DNA of 64,000 nucleotides from the NCBI GenBank assembly GCA_963769845.1, contig CAVYNL010000016.1, forward strand, positions 99,329-163,328, in the 5' to 3' direction. This DNA is from JBGQMW01 sp963769845 (GTDB lineage: Archaea > Thermoproteota > Bathyarchaeia > Bathyarchaeales > Bathycorpusculaceae). The notes beneath the pieces were generated by a model. That model made no database searches and was not told the origin of the DNA. It saw only the letters and a list, made by a program, of their open reading frames with translations. The stretch's first letter is position 1. Each line of letters begins with the position of its first letter. The position numbers and the translations under genes are program-made. Shown here in pieces: positions 42,257 through 50,159 of the stretch.

Positions 42257-43436
42257 GTCCCCAAGAGCCGCTGTCGTATTCTTTGAGCACCCGTTCGTAG
42301 AATTCCTTTGTTTGTCTTGCTATCTTGGCCCAATCGTAGACTTCTAGGGCCTTCTGGTAGGCGTTGGTCCTGATCCAGTTTGCATATCCTGGGTCTAGCA
42401 GCACTCTTGTTATTCCCCAGGCGACCGAATCTGCGTTGCCCGGAAAAACCTTTGTCCCTGTTCTGTCATGTTCAACAATTTCGGAGAGGCCTCCCGTGTT
42501 TGACACGACAAGAGGCGTCTTTGCGGCCATGGCTTCCAGTGCTGTGATCCCGAACGGTTCGTACAGAGAGGGCACCACGCAGACGTCAGCGACCTGGTAG
42601 AGCTTTCTGAGGGTTTCATCGTCGAGAAAACCCGTGAACATGATCTTGTGCGCGAGTCGCATGTTTGCAACTTGTCGTATCAGGGGGTCCTTCATGCCTC
42701 CGTCGCCGACGATTACGATTTTTGCGTTTACTCTTGACAGGATCTTCGGGAGGGCGTTGACCAGAGTCTGGACACCTTTTTCATAGACTAGCCGACCGAC
42801 GAAGAGCACGATTTTCTCTTCTGGCAGAGCGAATTTTTTTCTGAAATCGGCTCTGTCAAACTCCTTCTCGTACATGCTGGCGTCGACGCCGTTTGGAATA
42901 ACCGTCACTCTGTCTTGCGGAAGCCCGTAGGCCCATCTCACCTGCTCCGACATGTATTGGCTGCAGCATATGATCCGCCAGGATTCCTGCGAGAGCCAGT
43001 TTTCAGTCTGATGAATCATCCTTTCGTAGTCTGTGTGAAGCCCGTTCCTCCTACCGATCTCGGTGGAGTGTATCGTGGCAACCAGTGGGATTCTGAAGAT
43101 GTGTTTGAGGCCCAAGGCCGCGTTGGCGACCAGCCAGTCGTGAGCGTGTATGATGTCAACTTGGCGGCCGAGACCGCTGATTAGAGCTGCGGTTTCTTTC
43201 TGCATGTTCACGTTCATCAGGGAATCCCAAGTTGCAAAGTCTGGAGAAGGAGTCTTGTATGAATCTACCCTGACCACTTTTGCGCCTTGAACTGCCTCAC
43301 GTTCTGGTGCCCCTGGGAAATCGCATGTAACGATGTAAGTGTCTACACCCAACTTAACGAGTTCTCGCGATAGATTGAACAAGTGGGCGGCGATTCCGCC
43401 TACCGTCCTTGGGGGAAACTCCCATGAAAGCATCAC
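42249..43436 (-). CDS. GT4 glycosyltransferase 2 (glycogen-synthase-like)
   Basis: The 395-residue GT-B enzyme has LSWEFPPRTVGGIAAHLFNL with the GG loop, HAHDWLVANAALG, FVGRLVYEKGVQTLVNALP and catalytic E-x7-E in YEPFGITALEAMA. The GTG start at 43436 looks slightly late: the first beta strand (LRVVMLSW) extends three residues upstream in frame (codons CTC CGA GTC) with no standard start, so an unusual start (CTG 43457) or the GTG is used. It follows the half-GT 2 gene by 17 bp. It is close in sequence to GT4-1 and GT4-3. Confidence 0.88.
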   Translation of the reverse strand: MMLSWEFPPRTVGGIAAHLFNLSRELVKLGVDTYIVTCDFPGAPEREAVQGAKVVRVDSYKTPSPDFATWDSLMNVNMQKETAALISGLGRQVDIIHAHDWLVANAALGLKHIFRIPLVATIHSTEIGRRNGLHTDYERMIHQTENWLSQESWRIICCSQYMSEQVRWAYGLPQDRVTVIPNGVDASMYEKEFDRADFRKKFALPEEKIVLFVGRLVYEKGVQTLVNALPKILSRVNAKIVIVGDGGMKDPLIRQVANMRLAHKIMFTGFLDDETLRKLYQVADVCVVPSLYEPFGITALEAMAAKTPLVVSNTGGLSEIVEHDRTGTKVFPGNADSVAWGITRVLLDPGYANWIRTNAYQKALEVYDWAKIARQTKEFYERVLKEYDSGSWGPT

Positions 43437-43453
43437 GACTCGGAGTTGTCTGC

Positions 43454-44089
43454 TCAGCTGACAGGCACCTTCAGACCTTTTTCATAACCCGCAAGTATCC
43501 CGTCTATCCATGTCTCAGATTCAGGCGAGACTGTCTCTATCATACCGTCTGAGGCATTGTAACTCTGCTTCAATTCTTGCCTCATCCATTCAGATTTGAC
43601 TATGATCCTCCCTGCTTCGGAGACTCCTAGAGACTCGATGCTTCTTATGGACAAGCTCAGCGGAGCGCCGCTGTTTCGAGACCTGTGAGGCTCAATGCTG
43701 TCTATCGAAAAGATAAAAGGTATTCCGAGCGCCCGCTTCAGAGTCACCGCGGCTGGTATGAAGTGCCAATCGTGCACGTCGATCAGGTTTACTTCGTGTT
43801 TCATCGAGTAGTATATGTCTGCGGCGGCGCGTTCAGCTTCTTGGTTCAAGCTGAGTATCCACGTCAAGATGTTTATCTGCGGTCTAACTTTGTCCGAGAT
43901 TCTGTAGGCCTTCACGCCGTCTGTGCCTTGATGAAGTCCAGTCCAAGAGCTGTTGTACGTGACCACGTATGTGTCAACGTTTCTGCTTATCAGCTGGAGT
44001 GCGAGCTTGTTCACGTGATACGCGAGTTGGCCGACAACCCTAGGAGGGAATTCCCACGTGAAGATCATCACGCGCAAGAAACGCGGCAC
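43454..44089 (-). CDS. GT4 N-terminal-domain-only protein 2
   Basis: The 211-residue protein mirrors half-GT 1: VMIFTWEFPPRVVGQLAYHV at the start (GG loop changed to GQ), DVHDWH at 104-109, SIEPHR at 131-136, and a final helix ETWIDGILAGYEKGL (about 192-206) with the C-domain missing. Motif spacing equals that of half-GT 1 to the residue. GTG 44089 has GAGG four bases in front. It is cotranscribed with the small winged-helix gene upstream and GT4-2 downstream. It should bind but not transfer sugar. Confidence 0.75.
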   Translation of the reverse strand: MPRFLRVMIFTWEFPPRVVGQLAYHVNKLALQLISRNVDTYVVTYNSSWTGLHQGTDGVKAYRISDKVRPQINILTWILSLNQEAERAAADIYYSMKHEVNLIDVHDWHFIPAAVTLKRALGIPFIFSIDSIEPHRSRNSGAPLSLSIRSIESLGVSEAGRIIVKSEWMRQELKQSYNASDGMIETVSPESETWIDGILAGYEKGLKVPVS

Positions 44090-44093
44090 TTCC

Positions 44094-44357
44094 TCAGCTG
44101 AAAAGTGAGCAGACTCTTATTATTCCCGTGTTTGTCAGGTAGAATTTTCTGTTTCCCTCGTTATCGGTGAAAGCGGCAACGTATCCGTCGGAAACATGCC
44201 TGTCCAGGTTCTGGTTGATTTCGTCTATGCTAGTGTGAAGAATCTCTGCTAACTCGCCGCTCTTTCTTGCCATTTCGCCGCTGGTGGCGCAAAGGTTGTG
44301 CAGGGTGATCAGGAGCCGTTCTGAAAGGGGAAGGTCATACTCGTTCAAATCTATCAT
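44094..44357 (-). CDS. Small winged-helix protein related to the GT4-3 C-terminal domain
   Basis: The 87-residue protein is a winged helix: ERLLITLHNLCATSGEMARK, then SGELAEILHTSIDEINQNLD as the helix-turn-helix, and a C-terminal wing ending NRKFYLTNTGIIRVCSLFS. That end matches GT4-3 (RRLRYFLTKLGIIKVCSAFS) closely, so the two share one module. It lies first in the second minus-strand operon, followed by half-GT 2 and GT4-2. It could be the cluster regulator or an adaptor. Confidence 0.65.
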   Translation of the reverse strand: MIDLNEYDLPLSERLLITLHNLCATSGEMARKSGELAEILHTSIDEINQNLDRHVSDGYVAAFTDNEGNRKFYLTNTGIIRVCSLFS

Positions 44358-44446
44358 TCTCTGCTTCTTTCAAGAAGATGATTGACCAAATAACTTTTGT
44401 GCAATAGACCTTTAAGAGGTGCTAGTGCATCTTGATGTGATTGTTG
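44358..44446. promoter_or_regulatory. Divergent promoter region of the second operon and GT4-3
   Basis: An 89-bp spacer has a TATA-like AAAGTTATTTGG on the minus strand (about 44389-44400) and CCTTTAAG on the plus strand (44409-44416), placed for divergent transcription. ATG 44447 would then be near-leaderless. Confidence 0.45.
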
Positions 44447-45922
44447 ATGGCCGCCGACGGACTCAGCGTTCTCATGCTCAGCTGGGAGTTCCCTCCTAGA
44501 ATCATAGGCGGGATTTCCTCGCATGTTCATGATCTTTCAATGGCGTTGGCACGCAAGAACGTGACTGTTCATGTGGTCACTTGCGACTTTCCAGGCGCAC
44601 CAGAAAACGAACAGATCGGCGGAGTCAACGTGCATCGTTTCAACTCAAAGATTCCCTCTCCAAGCTTCCTGGGATGGATTTTTTCGATGAATCAGGCCAT
44701 GGCTGAAAAGGCTATCGACGTGATCAACGATAGCAACGAAGAAATAGACCTCATTCACGCGCATGACTGGCTAGTCACGGAAGCGGCCGTCAAGGTCAGA
44801 GACGCCTTTTCAAAACCGTTAGTCTCAACGATTCATGCAACCGAGACGGGAAGAAGAGGCGGAATCCATAATGATTATCAGAGAACCATAAACGAGGTGG
44901 AACGGCATCTGATCAATCAGAGTTATGAAGTGATCTGCTGCAGCAATTACATGGCTAACCAAGTTTCATCGGCGTTCAACGTGCACAGCGAGAGGCTTCA
45001 CGTAATTCCAAACGGTGTCAACGTGGCCAAGTTTGATGGAAGAGTCAGCACTCTGCCCATTAAGCGCCGGTATGCAAAGAATGGAGAAAGAATAGTGTGT
45101 TTCGTCGGGCGGCTTGTCCACGAGAAAGGAGTGCACGTCCTCATCGGCGCGGTGCCAAAAGTCTTAGCCGAGATGCCCAACGTGAACTTTGTGGTCGTCG
45201 GAGAAGGCGGAATGAAAGACTACTTGGCGAAGGAAGCATGGGAATTCGGCGTGGCTGACCACGTCTTCTTCGCGGGATTTGTTAATGAGGAAACACTGAT
45301 TTCGATTTACAGGGCAAGCGACGCTGCTGTTTTTCCCTCTCTTTACGAACCCTTCGGCATCACGGCTTTGGAGGCAATGGCCGCAAAGACACCCGTCATA
45401 GTAACCGATACGGGAGGACTGGCTGAAATAGTGCAGCATGAAAAGACAGGCATCAAGGTCTACGTAGACAACTCCGACTCGCTGGCTTGGGGAATCCTGA
45501 GAGTGCTCAAGAACCCCGCTATTGCTGATAGGATTCGGGAGAATGGCTATCGAAAAGTCCTCAGGGAATATGATTGGGACAGAATCGCTGAAAGAACATT
45601 GAAGGTCTATGGTCTTGCCTTGATGGCGGCGCCCAAGCCCGAGGCGATTCGCATGAAGTTTCCATTCCTCATGTTCGAAGAGTATCCTGAGGAGATGAGG
45701 ATTCTTCTCTTGATGCAGATTCTCGGAGCCGTCGGCAGGGAGAATGCCAAACGGCCGGCAGAGTTAGCAGAACTGGTTGGAATAGGCGTCACCAGGCTGC
45801 ATGGTCTGCTCAAGAAGCTCTCGGACTCTGGTTACCTGACGTGCTTCAGGGACGATCTGCGGCGACTCCGATACTTCCTCACCAAACTGGGCATTATCAA
45901 AGTGTGCTCGGCTTTTTCCTGA
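44447..45922 (+). CDS. GT4 glycosyltransferase 3 fused to a winged helix
   Basis: ATG 44447 is chosen; TTG 44441 is in frame. The GT4 part (to about residue 385) has LSWEFPPRIIGGISSHVHDL, HAHDWLVTEAAVK, FVGRLVHEKGVHVLIGAVP and E-x7-E in YEPFGITALEAMA, so it should be active. After a linker (about 395-410, PKPEAIRMKFPF) comes an 80-residue winged helix: AELAELVGIGVTRLHGLLKK then CFRDDLRRLRYFLTKLGIIK. This module also stands alone at 44094-44357. A glucan synthase with an attached DNA-binding fold is unusual: it could sense product and act on the divergent promoter. The 3' end overlaps GH57-3 antisense by 159 bp. Confidence 0.85.
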   Translation: MAADGLSVLMLSWEFPPRIIGGISSHVHDLSMALARKNVTVHVVTCDFPGAPENEQIGGVNVHRFNSKIPSPSFLGWIFSMNQAMAEKAIDVINDSNEEIDLIHAHDWLVTEAAVKVRDAFSKPLVSTIHATETGRRGGIHNDYQRTINEVERHLINQSYEVICCSNYMANQVSSAFNVHSERLHVIPNGVNVAKFDGRVSTLPIKRRYAKNGERIVCFVGRLVHEKGVHVLIGAVPKVLAEMPNVNFVVVGEGGMKDYLAKEAWEFGVADHVFFAGFVNEETLISIYRASDAAVFPSLYEPFGITALEAMAAKTPVIVTDTGGLAEIVQHEKTGIKVYVDNSDSLAWGILRVLKNPAIADRIRENGYRKVLREYDWDRIAERTLKVYGLALMAAPKPEAIRMKFPFLMFEEYPEEMRILLLMQILGAVGRENAKRPAELAELVGIGVTRLHGLLKKLSDSGYLTCFRDDLRRLRYFLTKLGIIKVCSAFS

Positions 45923-47473
45923 GCTCGCAGACCCGTTTTTCATCGGAGAGAAGGCTTCTTCAACTCGGTCAGTCGTGATTGCACCGTCGGCTATCAAGTT
46001 GCTGCGAAGTTTTTCGCCTTGGACCTTTGAGGTTCGAATGTGCTCCAGTTGTCTTCCCAATTCTTCGTCTCGCAGTGACAGGGCTGCCCATTTTTCGAAG
46101 TCTCCTTTTCGGTTGTGAAACTCGATTAACGCCGTGTCGATTCCTTGGATTGCGTTGAGAAAGCCGATGAGGCTCCATGCCTTGACCCCTGTGAAGCTCT
46201 CTTCTCCAGAGTCTTTGTAGAACAGGAATGGTTCGTTCGCGGCGCACACGTAGTCTCGCAGTTTTGATTCGAAGTCGAGCAGGGCTCCTTGTGCGGTCAC
46301 GAAGGCGTCTGTCGCCGATTTGTAGGGGCTGAAGTACGTGTGCACTTCGCCCGGTGCTCCTCCGGCGGAGAACATGTAGTAGAGATGGTCGCTCGTCAGG
46401 AAGTGTCGCCACAGCCTGAGGAATTCGCTGTCGCCTGATTCTTTAACGAGCGGTTCCAGTTCCTTGCTTGTCGTGTAATAGGCCCATTGCATAGTGTTTC
46501 CCAGCCAGCCGCTTGTGTCTCTGTTGATGTCGGCCCAGGAGACGGTGCCGCCGAGTTCAGCTGCATCGATTTCTCCTGCGGCACCGTGTTTGCTCAACAC
46601 TTCAGAGGGTGTGGACATGGAGAGGTTTTCATGCTTGAAGATTTCCAGGGGCAGGTTCTTGAGAAATTCGTGTATGCCTGTCTCGGGCCAGTGGTGTTCT
46701 CCGAAAGTTTCATAGTCTGGAAAGATGGTGATGCATTGGCCTTGAGTTGCTGCTAACCAGGCAGCGTATTTGTCAGCTGTGAGGGGCCAGTCGCTCCATG
46801 TCCTTACGGAAAACCTGAATGCAATGTCATCTGTCAGTTTGAAGTTTCTGAGGAGAACCTTGAGTCTGTCGCAACCCTTGGCCCTGTAAACGTAGTTTGG
46901 CGACCTTCCCTTAAGGATCCTGTCAATTCCCTCCGTGAATATGGCGCTGTACCCCATTTTGTCCACGACTCTTGCGATGGCATTGTTGTAGATCAACTCT
47001 GTATTCTCAAGGGTGACGGGTTCAGAGTGGAACAGGTCTTTCATTAGTTGCCGATGCATTCGTACCTGTTCAATGAACTCGTCCCTCACCGGATACAACC
47101 CTGTTAGGGAATGATAGTAGGGCTGGTCCAGAAATTCGACGCAGCCCGTTGCACTCAACTGTTTAAATGATTCCAGGAGGTCAGGGTTGAAGCTTTCACA
47201 TTGCTCAAGAAAGACGCCTGAGATGCTGAATGAGACTTTGACCTTCTTTCTTTCTCTTTTGAACCTGTCGATCAGGTCAAATAGGATGCTGTTTGCCGGA
47301 AAATAGCATTTCTTGGCGGCTCGGTCGAAAATCTCTTTGTTCTTCGCGTTGTCGAAGTAGAAATCAAACAGTTCCTCTTTGGTTTTTCTCTTGAACATGT
47401 TTCTTTCCCAGAAGAAACTCTCCCTAAGCCGGTAGGGTTGGTGAACTTTAAGAATAAAGAGCACGTCAACCAT
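45764..47473 (-). CDS. GH57 glycoside hydrolase 3 with C-terminal cluster domain
   Basis: The 569-residue protein starts FILKVHQPYRL. It belongs to the longer GH57 subgroup of archaeal alpha-amylases, with nucleophile region LENTELIYNNAIARVV (Glu159) and acid/base Asp253 in IFPDYETFGEHHW. Middle-domain motifs are GNTMQWAYY and LTSDHLYYMFSAGGAPGEVH. Residues 413-490 (FLFYKDSGEESFTGVKAWSL, then IEFHNRKGDFEKWA and IRTSKVQGEKLR) form the domain also found in the winged-helix regulator. The last 52 residues lie antisense to the GT4-3 gene and look unlike the family. The original stop was probably near residue 510. Confidence 0.82.
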   Translation of the reverse strand: MVDVLFILKVHQPYRLRESFFWERNMFKRKTKEELFDFYFDNAKNKEIFDRAAKKCYFPANSILFDLIDRFKRERKKVKVSFSISGVFLEQCESFNPDLLESFKQLSATGCVEFLDQPYYHSLTGLYPVRDEFIEQVRMHRQLMKDLFHSEPVTLENTELIYNNAIARVVDKMGYSAIFTEGIDRILKGRSPNYVYRAKGCDRLKVLLRNFKLTDDIAFRFSVRTWSDWPLTADKYAAWLAATQGQCITIFPDYETFGEHHWPETGIHEFLKNLPLEIFKHENLSMSTPSEVLSKHGAAGEIDAAELGGTVSWADINRDTSGWLGNTMQWAYYTTSKELEPLVKESGDSEFLRLWRHFLTSDHLYYMFSAGGAPGEVHTYFSPYKSATDAFVTAQGALLDFESKLRDYVCAANEPFLFYKDSGEESFTGVKAWSLIGFLNAIQGIDTALIEFHNRKGDFEKWAALSLRDEELGRQLEHIRTSKVQGEKLRSNLIADGAITTDRVEEAFSPMKNGSASSGKSRAHFDNAQFGEEVSESPQIVPEARQVTRVRELLEQTMQPGDAYSNQFC

Positions 47474-48634
47474 TCTTCAACACCAATTCGAGTACGACAA
47501 GACGCGCGGAATTTGTTTAAACTTTGCGGTTTTGATTGGGTGGCGCTCCAGACGCTTGCGCTCTATTTGAAGTCGGATTCCAGGACATGTGTGCCTTCAA
47601 TGAAGCAGAGGATCCTTAGGAAGTGAAAACAACGGGCCTTTCGTACGCACAAGCCCTCCGTGCTTTACAACATAGCGCGCGCTTTTATGACGCTCATGTG
47701 ACAGGAAGTTCTTAGCACTGAAAAAGAGGGGGTCGGTAGAACATTGCGGGCTCGTGTGCCTCGCAACGTTCTGGTGGTCCGTCGTATTTTTTGGCTTCGG
47801 TGCACTATCAACAAACGGGGGGGCGCTAGAAATATGGGTCGGGGATTGCGTATTTTCGCGGCAGCCCGTCGGTTTTTCATCTGCGGAGAGCGTTAAAGTT
47901 AACATTGAGACTGTGTGGCTGAAAGGAAAGGACCAACGAGTTGGTTGGAAAGCATCCGTCAGATGGAGAGACAGAGGGACGGGTCCCCTCTAACCTTTTT
48001 TGGACGCAGCTAAGGCCTAAAGGGAAGGCTGAGGACCTAGCGAAGAGTAAAAAGGCCGACCATGGGGGCCTCAGAACGGCTCCTGCGATTACACATTGTC
48101 ACCCTTTTCGAGCCTTGTTACCGTCCAACATTGCTTCTAACGTTTTTGGCGGTGAAAAAAACGGGGGGGTCGTCAATTTTGGGCGGTAAGACAGCTCGCA
48201 AAATTGTGGTAGCCCCTCGTTTTTTCAGCTGTGAAGGGCTGTCAAGTATGATGCTCGGAGGTTGACTGCCTCTCAGGTTTCACGGTTGGATGTGATTGGA
48301 ATGACCAGAAAATATATGTCGACGTCGACACTGCAACAAAGACTGTGAGAATCACACCTGCGAAAGACAGCAACCTACGAATATCATACGTCAGGCAATA
48401 CGTCTTCGCAAAACTCGGACAGCCTCTCGAGCACCACAGGAGTCACTTCATGCTCCAACGCAGGCGAGCCGCAAACAAACTGAGCGCGCGCTGTCCTAAA
48501 GAAAACCTCCAAAGAGATTGAGACCTTCCTTTACAAGTAATCGTCACACAGCCTGATTTTGCAGAACCCTCCTGAGGTACACTTGACCCGAATAGTCCGC
48601 GTCTAGCGCGCGCGTGCGCTGATGCTAAGAGTGG
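47474..48634. other. Long non-coding stretch with (GC)n tracts
   Basis: I find no credible gene in these 1.16 kb. It contains AGCGCGCGCT at 47674-47683 and 48483-48492, a GCGCGCGCG run at 48606-48614, two 7-G runs (47817-47823 and near 48167-48173) and G-rich hairpin-like segments near 48000-48100. A 78-codon open stretch near 48290-48520 encodes a basic segment without family resemblance. It may be an old gene relic or an unrecognised RNA. Confidence 0.4.
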
Positions 48635-49009
48635 TCAGGGGGCGGCTTTGGGTGTGTATCTGTTTTTTTCGGAGAAGAAGTCGATGACCCTGGATTTTGT
48701 GAAGAATCTTGCGCGGTGTTTTGCATGGGCGGGGATGACGTATTCGTCGCCTTTCTCAATGATTCTGGGTTTGCCTTCGATGATGAGTTCCATTTTTCCT
48801 TCTATCAATGTTCCCCATTGAGGATAGGTATGACTGTGCTCGGGCACCTGCGCGGAGGATTCCATTTCGAAAAAGACCATCTGCTGCCTCTCGCCCTGCA
48901 GGATCCACGCTCTGACCCCTTGGAACTGAATGCCCGCTTCCGGAAGACGTGTTATGACCTCGGGATAACCTCGCTCACGCTTAATCTTAGCCTCGTTCAC
49001 ACGTTTCAC
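48635..49009 (-). CDS. Cupin-domain protein 1
   Basis: The 124-residue protein has a single cupin barrel: motif 1 in PEHSHTYPQWGTLIEGKMEL (about 57-76), motif 2 in KGDEYVIPAHAKHRARFF (about 86-103). The His residues could bind a metal. GTG 49009 is the start; another GTG three codons later has GGTGA at a better distance. Function unknown: cupins include isomerases, dioxygenases and sugar-binding proteins. An MVFFEMESSAQ segment before motif 1 is common in this group. Confidence 0.75.
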   Translation of the reverse strand: MKRVNEAKIKRERGYPEVITRLPEAGIQFQGVRAWILQGERQQMVFFEMESSAQVPEHSHTYPQWGTLIEGKMELIIEGKPRIIEKGDEYVIPAHAKHRARFFTKSRVIDFFSEKNRYTPKAAP

Positions 49010-49226
49010 CCCAACACGGTTTCAACCTCTGTCCGGACTAATATTTTTTTTGTAGGCGCGTACCTTCGATGTCGACCACTCGTTTGTCGACAACAGGGCT
49101 CGAAGAGGCCATTCTCTTCCTTTTTTTATAGCGTGCGCGCGCGCAGAAAAGACAAGAAAAGAAAGTGGCGGCATTATATGTTTTTGCTGTTCTCAACTCT
49201 TCGCGCGCGCACGGCCAAACCTCCTT

Positions 49227-50159
49227 TCAGTACAATGCTTCACTATTCACTGGAAACACCGTGGACTGTCGAATATCAGATAGGCCAAGAACAAATTTCG
49301 TTACGCGGTTTATTCCCATCCCAAACCCTGAATGAGCCGGATAATCAAACTCTTCATAGGCTCTCAAGTACCACTCAAAAGCTGCTTTTGACCCGCCTCT
49401 TGCTATGTAATTGACGTACATGGAAGATTCAGTCAACCTTTGGCGAAGTTTTATTGGGTTGTATTCTCGTTCGGCTGCTCCAGCAGATTCTCCTGCGCGG
49501 GGAAGAACAAAATCTGCGCTGTTCACTATTCTTCTGTCGTCGTCGTTTACTCTCATGTTGAAGTATTTCAGTTCCTTCGGAAAATGCGTGATAAACATAG
49601 GCTGATTGTCGTTTAACGAAATCAATTTCTGCTCATCGGATGACATCATATCCATGCCCCAATTCAAACCTAAAGTTTCAATGGCCTCTTCATATTTCAT
49701 CCTCTTGAATGGAAGGCATACTTTGATTCCTGTTCCACGCATCATTTCAGAGAATAGGCTTTCAAGAGTTTCAAGCAAAAAATCAAACTTGCCCTCAAAC
49801 TCGAGCTCCAACAACGTAAACTCGGTTAAGTGCCTATCGTCAGCACGTTCTTCCGCTCGGAAGCTCGGTCCACAACACCAAACATTCCCAAGGAATGGGA
49901 CGAGGGTTTCAAGATAAAGCTGCCCCGTCTGAGTCAAATACGCAGTCTTATTGAAATATGGCAACTCAAACAATGAGTCAATTACTTCGCAGCTTCCTGC
50001 GGCTGAAACTATGTGTGGAACTATGACCTCTGTGTATTTGTTTTTCGTTAGCCAGCGCCTTGCGTTTTCTAAGAGCAAAGCCTCTATACGCGCTACTTTC
50101 TGCAACTCTCTTGTCCGGAAGAGCTTATACCTATCTTCTGTTCTTGCCAGACTTTCCAT
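49227..50159 (-). CDS. AsnRS-like archaeal asparagine synthetase
   Basis: ATG 50159 is chosen because a TATA box (AAATATAAAG, about 50200-50209) predicts a transcript start near 50180; ATG 50186 lies upstream of that. The 310-residue protein is the class II catalytic domain of asparaginyl/aspartyl-tRNA synthetase with no anticodon-binding domain: FRAEERADDRHLTEFTLLEL (motif 2) and SGFGMGINRVTKFVLGLSDI with the Arg of motif 3. Such stand-alone proteins (AS-AR) make asparagine from aspartate and ammonia. Length and the ADFVLPRAGESAGAAERE segment fit that group. Confidence 0.82.
   Translation of the reverse strand: MESLARTEDRYKLFRTRELQKVARIEALLLENARRWLTKNKYTEVIVPHIVSAAGSCEVIDSLFELPYFNKTAYLTQTGQLYLETLVPFLGNVWCCGPSFRAEERADDRHLTEFTLLELEFEGKFDFLLETLESLFSEMMRGTGIKVCLPFKRMKYEEAIETLGLNWGMDMMSSDEQKLISLNDNQPMFITHFPKELKYFNMRVNDDDRRIVNSADFVLPRAGESAGAAEREYNPIKLRQRLTESSMYVNYIARGGSKAAFEWYLRAYEEFDYPAHSGFGMGINRVTKFVLGLSDIRQSTVFPVNSEALY

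Noticed and set aside
47754..47993. 79-residue open frame in the long gap
   Set aside because: Sequence crosses palindromes and G runs and shows no protein-like composition or ribosome site.
48290..48525. Open stretch encoding IYVDVDTATKTVRITPAK and a basic end
   Set aside because: No start codon with a ribosome site, a stop just upstream, and no recognisable domain.
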